Part shown: positions 54,908-61,731 of the stretch, one piece after another
Position numbering within the stretch: the first letter of the stretch is position 1
How the letters are laid out: the number at the start of each line of letters is the position of its first letter
Assembly (NCBI RefSeq): GCF_024700075.1
Contig: NZ_JAJONE010000006.1
Coordinates: 124,001-188,000 of the forward strand
DNA: 64,000 bases
Origin: Hymenobacter sp. J193
GTDB taxonomy: Bacteria; Bacteroidota; Bacteroidia; Cytophagales; Hymenobacteraceae
Direction of reading: 5' to 3'
The notes under the pieces: model-generated
Databases searched by the model: none
What the model was told of the DNA's origin: nothing
The model's input: the letters and a program-made list of their open reading frames with translations, nothing else
Position numbers and translations under genes: made by a program

Positions 54908-55420
54908 ATGAAAAACCTCCTTGCTCTCGCCACGCTGACGGCCACGCTTCCCCTCATCACCCCGACTGCGCAGGCCCAGACGGTTCCGCCCGGCGGCTCA
55001 GCTGCTGACGAAGCCGCCGTGAAAGCGGTGCTCACCAAGTACCAGCAGGCCGTGCAAAAACTCGACACCACGGGTACTAGTCGCCTGTTCGCGGCCAATT
55101 CGCAGGTATTCGAGTCGGGCAGCGTGGAAGGCACCTACCGGCACTACGCCGCGCACCACCTGGGCCCGGAGCTTAGGGAGTTCAGGGCCTTCACTTTCAG
55201 CGACTACAAGGCCGCCGTGCAGGTAGATGGTCCCTACGCTTTTGCGACGGAAACCTATATCTACACCATCAATCTCAAGAAAGACCCCAAGGAAAAGGAA
55301 GCCAAGGCCCCCATCGTGCGCCGTGGGGTGGCTACCTCGGTGCTGCGCAAAAACGCCTCCGGGCAGTGGCAAATCATGAGTACCCACAGTTCGGCCCGTA
55401 CGCCTCGTTCTAAAAAATAG
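54908..55420 (+). CDS. Secreted NTF2/SnoaL-like (DUF4440-type) protein
   Basis: 170 aa. Signal peptide (residues 1-23, AQAQ), then a cone-like alpha+beta fold: DEAAVKAVLTKYQQAVQKLD, SVEGTYRHYAAHHLGPELRE, YAFATETYIYTINL and GVATSVLRKNASGQWQIMST. Common in Bacteroidota copper loci, function unknown. Lies between the adaptor and the permease genes. Confidence 0.75.
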   Translation: MKNLLALATLTATLPLITPTAQAQTVPPGGSAADEAAVKAVLTKYQQAVQKLDTTGTSRLFAANSQVFESGSVEGTYRHYAAHHLGPELREFRAFTFSDYKAAVQVDGPYAFATETYIYTINLKKDPKEKEAKAPIVRRGVATSVLRKNASGQWQIMSTHSSARTPRSKK

Positions 55421-55521
55421 GCTACTCAACTGGCCTGGGCCACTGCCCGGAACACTCCCGAAGCCACGAGGGGAGGGGCCAACCGGCCGCTTCCGCTTCT
55501 TCCTCTTTGCGCTACTAACCG

Positions 55522-58500
55522 ATGCTTGACAAGATAATTCGCTTCGCCCTGCAAAACCGACTGCTGATGCTGGCCTTCGCCCTGGGCCTCATCATAGCTG
55601 GCAGCTATACCGCCAGCCAGCTACCGGTGGACGTGCTACCCGACCTAGACCGCCCCCGCGTCACCGTATTTCTGGAAGCCCCCGGCATGGCCCCGGAGGA
55701 AGTGGAAGCCCTGGTGACGCTGCCCGTGGAGACGGCCCTGAATGGGGCCACCGGCGTATCGGCAGTGCGCTCCAACTCAGCCATTGGCCTGGGCATGGTG
55801 TTCGTGGAGTTCGACTACGGCACCGACATCTTCACGGCTCGCCAGATTGTGAGTGAGAAGCTGCAAACCACCGGCGAACAGCTGCCCGAAGGCATTACGC
55901 CGGTGTTGGGGCCGATTTCCTCAGTCATGGGCCAGATTATGCTGGTGGGCCTCTCGGGCGGGAAAGAAACCAACGCCGCCGATTTGCGCACCCTGGCCAA
56001 CTACACCGTGCGGCAGCGCCTGCTCAGCATCCCGGGCGTGGCCCAGGTCATTCCTATCGGCGGCGACAACCTGCAGTACCAGGTACTGCTGGATATGCCC
56101 CGCCTGAATGCCACGGGCCTGACCGTAAACCAGGTGGAAGATGCTTTGCGCCAGTCCAACCTGAATACCACCGGCAACTTCTTCGACCGCAACGGCTCGG
56201 AGGTACTCATCCGCAACCTGGGCCGGCTGCGCTCGGTGCAGGACATTGAGAACATCATCGTGGGCTACCGCGAGCAGTCGCCCATCCGGGTAGCCGACGT
56301 GGCCAAGGTGGAGTTCGGGGCCCGCTTCAAGCGCGGCGACGGCAGCGTGAACGGCCAGCCCGCCGTGATTCTGAGCATCGAGAAGCAGCCGGGGGCGGCC
56401 ACCGTGGGCCTCACGGAAGCCGTGGAAAAAGCGCTGGTGGAACTCAAGCCCTCGCTCCCCAAAGATGTACAGGTGAACACCCGGCTGTTCAAGCAGTCGG
56501 AGTTTATTGAGTCCTCCATTAGCAATGTAGAGGAAGCCCTGCGCGACGGGGCCATTCTGGTGGTCATCGTGCTGTTTGCCTTTTTGCTGAACGTACGCAC
56601 CACGTTTATTTCGCTGGTGGCCATTCCGTTGTCGCTACTGGTTACGGCGCTGGTATTCCGCTTCGTCGGCATTTCTATCAACACCATGACGCTGGGCGGG
56701 CTGGCCATTGCTATCGGCGAGTTGGTGGATGACGCCATCGTGGACGTAGAAAACGTGTACCGCCGCCTACGCGAAAACAAGCAACGGCCTGACCCGCAAC
56801 CGGTGCTGCGGGTAATTTATGCCGCTTCGTCAGAGGTACGCAACTCCATTGTGTACGCCACTATCATCGTGGTGCTGGTGTTCCTTCCGCTGTTCGCGCT
56901 GGAAGGTATGGAGGGCCGCATTTTCGCGCCGCTGGGCATTGCCTACATCACCAGCATTGTGGCCTCGCTGTTTGTATCGCTCACCGTGACGCCGGTGCTG
57001 TGCTACTACCTGCTACCCCGCATGAAGCAGATGGACCACCCCGAAACCGACGGCGGGCTGGTGCGCTGGCTCAAGAAGAAGGACACCCGACTGCTGGGCT
57101 GGGGACTTAATCACCCCAAGCTAGTGCTTACTTCTACCGCTCTGCTATTTGTCATGGCTGCGGCCATGGTGCCATTTTTCGGCACGGAGTTCCTGCCGCC
57201 CTTTAATGAAGGCTCTTTAACGGTTAACTTCTCCGCACCCGCCGGCACCTCACTCACCGAGTCTAACCGCCTGGGCACGTTAGGCGAGCAGCAGATGCTC
57301 AAGATTCCAGAGGTGGCTTACACGGCCCGCCGCACCGGCCGCGCCGAACTGGACGAGCATGCCGAGTCGGTGAACAACTCGGAAATCGAGGTGGCTTTCA
57401 AGACCAAGGAAGAGTTGAAGAAGGAAGGCAAAACCATGCGCAGCCGCGACGAAATCCTGGCCGATATGCGCCAGAAGCTCAGCCTCATTACGGGCGTGAA
57501 CGTGAACATCGGCCAGCCCATTTCTCACCGCCTCGACCACCTGCTCTCGGGCGTGCGGGCCCAGGTGGCCATCAAGGTGTTCGGCAACGATTTGCTGGAG
57601 CTGCGCCGCTACGCCAACGAGGTGCGGGCCGCCGCGGGCACTGTGCCCGGCGTGGTGGACTTGCAGGTTGAAAAGCAGGTCCAGATTCCTCAGTTGCTCA
57701 TCCGACCCAAGGATGACGCCCTGCGCGCCTATGGCATGGCACGGGGTGAAGTGGTGCGCGACCTGGAAACGCTGTTTCAGGGCGCTGTGGTCTCCCAGAT
57801 GCTCGACGGGCAGAAGCGCTTCGACCTGGTAGTGAAGCTGCCCGAAGCCCAACGCAACGACATCGCGGCCATCAGCCAGACCCGCATCGAAACGCCCAGC
57901 GGCGAGATGATTCCGGTAAGTGAGGTGGCCGACGTGGTGTACGAGCCCGGCCCCAACACCGTCAACCACGAAAACACCCAGCGCCGCATCACCATTTCAC
58001 TGAACGTGGCGGAGCGCGACTTGGGCTCCACCGTGAAGGAGATTCAGCAGAAAGTCAGCCAGCAGGTGAAGCTGCCGCCGGGCTACTATCTCACCTACGG
58101 CGGGCAGTTTGAGAGCCAGCAGTCGGCTTCGCAGAAGATTCTTTGGCTGAGCTTGTTTTCGCTGGCCGGCATCTTCCTGGTGCTGTTCTCGCACTTCAAG
58201 TCCTCGCTGATGGTGGGCCAGATTATGCTCAACATTCCGCTGGCGCTTATCGGCTCGGTGGTGGCGGTGCTGCTCACGGGCGGTACGTTCAGCATTGCCT
58301 CCCTCGTGGGTTTCATCACCCTCACCGGTATTGCCTCCCGCAACGGCATCATGATGATTTCGCACTACATCCACCTCGTGGAGCACGAAGGCGAGAAATT
58401 CGGCCTCCCGATGATTATCCGCGGCTCGCTGGAACGGCTGGTGCCGGTGCTGATGACAGCCCTGGTGGCTGCGCTGGCCCTGGTGCCGCTCACGCTGGCC

Positions 58501-58743
58501 AAGGACGCGCCCGGCAAGGAAATCCTGTATCCGGTGGCCACGGTCATCCTCGGCGGCCTGCTCTCGTCCACTTTCCTCGACATCATCGTGACGCCGGTGG
58601 TGTTCTGGCTGGTGGGCGAAAAAGCCCTAGCACAATACTTCGCCTCTCATCAGGAAACGGGCTTGGATGAGCACCCGCAGGAACTCGACGCGCAGCCGCT
58701 CACCCCGCCATCGGACCTGAATCCGGTGCTGCCCACACGTTAG
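55522..58743 (+). CDS. CusA/CzcA-type heavy-metal RND efflux permease
   Basis: 1073 aa, the usual size. N-terminal helix and VDVLPDLDRPRVTVF, porter domains, TM4 region LGGLAIAIGELVDDAIVDVE (the HME-RND acidic motif, here with two Asp after V, unlike CzcA DFG or CusA AIGAMVDAA), and the C-terminal half-repeat (GIASRNGIMMISHYIHLVEH). Proton-driven export of Cu(I)/Ag(I) or divalent metals from the periplasm; the surrounding copper proteins make monovalent copper/silver the best guess. Intact in this sequence. Confidence 0.9.
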   Translation: MLDKIIRFALQNRLLMLAFALGLIIAGSYTASQLPVDVLPDLDRPRVTVFLEAPGMAPEEVEALVTLPVETALNGATGVSAVRSNSAIGLGMVFVEFDYGTDIFTARQIVSEKLQTTGEQLPEGITPVLGPISSVMGQIMLVGLSGGKETNAADLRTLANYTVRQRLLSIPGVAQVIPIGGDNLQYQVLLDMPRLNATGLTVNQVEDALRQSNLNTTGNFFDRNGSEVLIRNLGRLRSVQDIENIIVGYREQSPIRVADVAKVEFGARFKRGDGSVNGQPAVILSIEKQPGAATVGLTEAVEKALVELKPSLPKDVQVNTRLFKQSEFIESSISNVEEALRDGAILVVIVLFAFLLNVRTTFISLVAIPLSLLVTALVFRFVGISINTMTLGGLAIAIGELVDDAIVDVENVYRRLRENKQRPDPQPVLRVIYAASSEVRNSIVYATIIVVLVFLPLFALEGMEGRIFAPLGIAYITSIVASLFVSLTVTPVLCYYLLPRMKQMDHPETDGGLVRWLKKKDTRLLGWGLNHPKLVLTSTALLFVMAAAMVPFFGTEFLPPFNEGSLTVNFSAPAGTSLTESNRLGTLGEQQMLKIPEVAYTARRTGRAELDEHAESVNNSEIEVAFKTKEELKKEGKTMRSRDEILADMRQKLSLITGVNVNIGQPISHRLDHLLSGVRAQVAIKVFGNDLLELRRYANEVRAAAGTVPGVVDLQVEKQVQIPQLLIRPKDDALRAYGMARGEVVRDLETLFQGAVVSQMLDGQKRFDLVVKLPEAQRNDIAAISQTRIETPSGEMIPVSEVADVVYEPGPNTVNHENTQRRITISLNVAERDLGSTVKEIQQKVSQQVKLPPGYYLTYGGQFESQQSASQKILWLSLFSLAGIFLVLFSHFKSSLMVGQIMLNIPLALIGSVVAVLLTGGTFSIASLVGFITLTGIASRNGIMMISHYIHLVEHEGEKFGLPMIIRGSLERLVPVLMTALVAALALVPLTLAKDAPGKEILYPVATVILGGLLSSTFLDIIVTPVVFWLVGEKALAQYFASHQETGLDEHPQELDAQPLTPPSDLNPVLPTR

Positions 58744-58746
58744 GCC

Positions 58747-59376
58747 ATGTCGCTTCGCCCCGCCTCTGCTTCGCCCACCACCGTGCTGTACATCAAGTAT
58801 ATGGTGTGCCCGCGTGGTATCCGGGTGGTCCGGCAGGAACTGCAGGGCATCGGGCTACAGGTGCTCGACGTGTGCCTGGGGGCGGCGACCGTCGCCGGCC
58901 GGCCGGAAGAACTCGACTGGCCCCGCCTGCGGGCCACACTAGAAGCGGCCAAGTTTGCACTGCTCGAAACCTTCCACCAGACCTTGGTGGAACGGGTAGG
59001 CGTAGCGGTAAACCACTTACTGCGTGAGCCGACCGAGAGTCTGCGCCACCGGGCCTTCGGGGCGGCGGTGGCCCGCGAGTTGGGGATGACATACAGACAG
59101 CTCTGCCCGGCTTTTACCCGCCTGATGGGAGGCAAGACGCTGGCAGACTACATTCTGAGCCAGCGGCTGGCCTATGCGCAGGAACTGCTGGCTTCAACTT
59201 CCCTGGGTGTTGGCCTCATTGCCCGGCGCTTGGGGTATGCCAGCCTGGCCCACTTTTCCGGGCAGTTCCGGCGCGTGACCCGCTGCTCTCCCTCCACCTA
59301 TAGGAAGCTCCTGCGCAATGAAAAGCCGACCCTAGCGGCGGATTTTCCGCCAAATGATGCAAGCGAAAGGCGCTAG
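58747..59376 (+). CDS. AraC-family regulator with degenerate HMA-like N-terminal domain
   Basis: 209 aa, paralogue of 44914-45537. The HMA-like segment reads LYIKYMVCPRGIRVVRQELQ: the second Cys of CxxC is Gly, so metal binding is probably lost or altered. The AraC HTH is retained (LADYILSQRLAYAQELLAST, GLIARRLGYASLAHFSGQFR, TRCSPSTYRKLL). It begins 3 bp after the permease stop, so it is the last gene of the efflux operon. Confidence 0.78.
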   Translation: MSLRPASASPTTVLYIKYMVCPRGIRVVRQELQGIGLQVLDVCLGAATVAGRPEELDWPRLRATLEAAKFALLETFHQTLVERVGVAVNHLLREPTESLRHRAFGAAVARELGMTYRQLCPAFTRLMGGKTLADYILSQRLAYAQELLASTSLGVGLIARRLGYASLAHFSGQFRRVTRCSPSTYRKLLRNEKPTLAADFPPNDASERR

Positions 59377-59464
59377 TTATGCAAAACTGCACGGCCGGGC
59401 CGGGGTATAAATAAAAGCTACCCTGATAAGGTCAGCTATCCGTTTCCACCTTACCCCATTTCCC

Positions 59465-59800
59465 ATGCATACGCAAAACCAACCCCTGCTCGACGCCCTC
59501 AATGCCTGCATCGCCGCCTGCGAGCACTGTGCCACCGCCTGCCTGCACGAGGACAACGTGAAGATGATGGCCCGCTGCGTCCTGTTGGACCGGGACTGTG
59601 CAGACGTGTGTGCCCTTACTGCCCGTCTCGTGGCCCGCGGCTCGGAGCATGCTGCCCATCTGCTGAAAGAATGTGCCGAAATCTGCAAGGCCTGCGCCGA
59701 CGAGTGCGAGAAGCACGGGGCCCACTCCGAACACTGCCGCGCATGCGCTGAAGCCTGCCGCCGTTGCGAGCAGGCCTGCCGTCAGGGTATCGCTGCCTAG
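59465..59800 (+). CDS. Four-helix-bundle copper-storage protein (Csp/DUF326-like)
   Basis: 111 aa with 16 Cys in helix-spaced CxxxC patterns (NACIAACEHCATACLHED, RCVLLDRDCADVCALTA, ECAEICKACADECEKHG, HCRACAEACRRCEQACRQ). This is the pattern of Csp copper-storage proteins that load many Cu(I) inside a four-helix bundle. No signal peptide, so cytosolic (Csp3-like). Upstream at about 59352-59390 are inverse copies of the TTGCAT-type motif. A strong terminator follows. Confidence 0.9.
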   Translation: MHTQNQPLLDALNACIAACEHCATACLHEDNVKMMARCVLLDRDCADVCALTARLVARGSEHAAHLLKECAEICKACADECEKHGAHSEHCRACAEACRRCEQACRQGIAA

Positions 59801-59813
59801 GTATTTATTAAGT

Positions 59814-59857
59814 ACAGTAACAGCCAGCTGGTAGGTATACCAGTTGGCTGTTACTGT
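59814..59857. terminator. Terminator after the copper-storage gene
   Basis: 20-bp stem ACAGTAACAGCCAGCTGGTA versus TACCAGTTGGCTGTTACTGT (one G-T pair), 4-nt loop, 14 bp after the stop. Confidence 0.8.
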
Positions 59858-59923
59858 GTTCCGGGTCAGGAAATCATGCAAGCCCCAGACGTAATTGTGT
59901 ACCCCGGCCGGCGCACCCCGCGC

Positions 59924-59931
59924 TACTTTTG
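59924..59931 (+). promoter_or_regulatory. -7 promoter element of the HMA chaperone gene
   Basis: TACTTTTG fits TAnnTTTG. It places transcription start near 59938, too close to ATG 59941, which supports ATG 59983 as the real start of the next gene. Confidence 0.5.
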
Positions 59932-59982
59932 GGTGTTCTTATGTCGAACCCGCCCGACTTGGGCAACACCTTTTCAATCTCC

Positions 59983-60189
59983 ATGAAAACGCTTCAATTC
60001 AACACCAATATCAACTGCGGCAGTTGCATCAAGGCCGTAACGCCCACGCTCAACAACGAGCAGGACATTGCATCGTGGCAGGTGGACACTGCCAATCCCA
60101 ACAAGGTGCTTACCGTAACCGGCGACATTACCGAAGCACAGGTTTTGGCCCTGGTGGAAGACGCCGGCTTTAAGGCACAGGCAGTTTAG
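59983..60189 (+). CDS. HMA-domain copper chaperone (CopZ-like)
   Basis: 68 aa, MKTLQFNTNINCGSCIKAVT with the CxxC metal site, then NEQDIASWQVDTANPNKVLT and AQVLALVEDAGFKAQAV, a single HMA fold. ATG 59983 is chosen because it gives the canonical HMA start and because the -7 box at 59924 leaves a 5' leader. It should deliver Cu(I) to CopA or a sensor. Confidence 0.88.
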   Translation: MKTLQFNTNINCGSCIKAVTPTLNNEQDIASWQVDTANPNKVLTVTGDITEAQVLALVEDAGFKAQAV

Positions 60190-60214
60190 CGCTTCCCCCT
60201 AAACCAGCAGTGAG

Positions 60215-60238
60215 ATGGCCACCCTTTCGGGTGGCCAT
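60215..60238. terminator. Terminator after the HMA chaperone gene
   Basis: Stem ATGGCCACCC/GGGTGGCCAT, loop TTTC, followed by TCTGTTTTTT. Confidence 0.85.
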
Positions 60239-60406
60239 TCTGTTTTTTAGGCAGCTTCAAGCGAAATGTTATTTCCCACAGCTATTAGGGGTAGCACAAT
60301 AGTAGGAACGGTAAACAACGGTAGGGAAATTCAACGAGCTATTCTTAGGCTCTTTACATCAGCGGGGGCTAAAACTGCTTTAAGCCCTGTGCGGCCAGCT
60401 GTGTTA

Positions 60407-61285
60407 GAGCGTGTTTGGGAATTAGTCGGCTGTTGCTCGGCGCAAGGTTATGGTCAAGTTAGCAACCAGCAGCCAAGCCGCATGGCTGCTGGTTGTGCGC
60501 TCGTAATCCATGGCCAGCCGGCGAAAGCAGTTCAGCCAGGCAAAGGTGCGCTCCACGACCCAGCGCTGGGCCACCGGCACAAACCCGCGAGTGGCACTGG
60601 GTGGCCGACTGGCTACCTGGTGCTGCCAACCCAGCCCTTGCACCTGCTGGGCGAATTGTCCGCCGTATGCTTTGTCGGTCAATATCTTGCGTAGTCGGCT
60701 AGCCCAGGCCGGGCGCAGGTGCGTGGGGGCGGGCAGCAACGGCCGCGCCGCCCGGCTGTCATGGCCGTTAGCCGCGTGGACGTGCACGCGCCAAATGCGC
60801 CCGCCCGTGTCACAGAGCACTTGCCGTTTGCGTCCGTTGACGCGCTTGTGTGCATCAAGGCCCCGCTGCTGGCCCAGACGCGGGGCCAACTTGACGCTCT
60901 GCGCGTCAACCAGCGCCAGCGACGGGGTGGGCAAGCGCTGACTCGCCAGCCGGTCGGCGCGGTTCGCCGCCTCATTGAGCCGTTGCAGCAGGCCGGTGGC
61001 TTGCCAGCGGGCGAAATAGTAGTAGACCGCCGACCAGGGCGGAAAACACGCCGGCAAGCTGCGCCACTGGCAGCCCGTGCGGCACACGTAGCGCAGAGCG
61101 TCAACGACTTGACGCAAACACAAACGCCGCTTGCGTTGCAGGGGCAGCAATGGCACAATAACTTGCCACTGCGAGTCAGTGAGGGGATGATAGCACTCAA
61201 CCATAAAGCGAACCGGAGCCTAGGAACTCCGACCGCAACTTACTGGCTCGTTTCTTTTTGCCCTACCTAATTCCCAAACACGTTC
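60407..61285. mobile_element. IS5-family insertion sequence (IS427-group-like), 879 bp
   Basis: Terminal inverted repeats GAGCGTGTTTGGGAATTAG (60407-60425) and, inverted, GAACGTGTTTGGGAATTAG (61267-61285), one mismatch. Flanked by TA at 60405-60406 and 61286-61287, the 2-bp duplication typical of this group. Contains one transposase gene. Confidence 0.87.
60422..61204 (-). CDS. IS5-family transposase
   Basis: 260 aa, complete. N-terminal DUF4096-like helical region (YHPLTDSQWQVIVPLLPLQR, RYVCRTGCQWRSLPACFPPW), then the DDE domain: Asp in LALVDAQSVKL, Asp in KILTDKAYGGQ, and Glu in WVVERTFAWLNCFRRLAMDY. The gene fills the element between its inverted repeats. Intact, so the element may be active. 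Confidence 0.9.
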   Translation of the reverse strand: MVECYHPLTDSQWQVIVPLLPLQRKRRLCLRQVVDALRYVCRTGCQWRSLPACFPPWSAVYYYFARWQATGLLQRLNEAANRADRLASQRLPTPSLALVDAQSVKLAPRLGQQRGLDAHKRVNGRKRQVLCDTGGRIWRVHVHAANGHDSRAARPLLPAPTHLRPAWASRLRKILTDKAYGGQFAQQVQGLGWQHQVASRPPSATRGFVPVAQRWVVERTFAWLNCFRRLAMDYERTTSSHAAWLLVANLTITLRRATAD

Positions 61286-61489
61286 TAAGTTGAGCGGGTG
61301 CTCAGACGTGGTCTCTCGCCGTATTACACATTGTATTGACGAAGCGATGACCTTGCGCACTACCGCGGGTGCCGCGTCGTGGCCTAGTGTCAAGCCGCAG
61401 CCTGCTGGAAAACATTTTTTGCGGGCTGGTGTGATATAGCGACCGGGAGCGCGAACAATTAGGCAGAACACACCAACCTGCCTGCCCTG

Positions 61490-61702
61490 ATGATGTCGCC
61501 CAAATTCGTCGCCACCTTGCTGCTAGGCCTGGGCCTTAGCACGGCTGCCCAGGCCCAGGATTTCCTGGCTTACTTCCACGGCAACCGTGACAGTCTGGTG
61601 GCCGCCGCCACCCGCATGGTGCACACCCCGCCCCCAGCGTTTACCGCCCCGCCGCCCCCCGCCGCCCTGGCACCGGCAGCCGCCGACCCAGGGTGTTGTT
61701 AA
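61490..61702 (+). CDS. Small secreted Cys-ending protein
   Basis: About 70 aa; ATG at 61490 or 61493. Signal peptide (FVATLLLGLGLSTAAQAQ), then a short mature region (DFLAYFHGNRDSLVAAATRM), a Pro/Ala-rich stretch and a terminal GCC. The CC end recalls other short Cys proteins of the copper island, so it may be a metal-binding remnant of that island separated by the IS5 insertion. Function unknown. Confidence 0.45.
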   Translation: MMSPKFVATLLLGLGLSTAAQAQDFLAYFHGNRDSLVAAATRMVHTPPPAFTAPPPPAALAPAAADPGCC

Positions 61703-61731
61703 ACAAATAGGGTAAAACCTCCGACTCGGCC

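Noticed and set aside
60266..60425. A gene interrupted by the IS5-family element
   Set aside because: Removing the element and one TA leads to a stop within two codons, so no split gene is restored.
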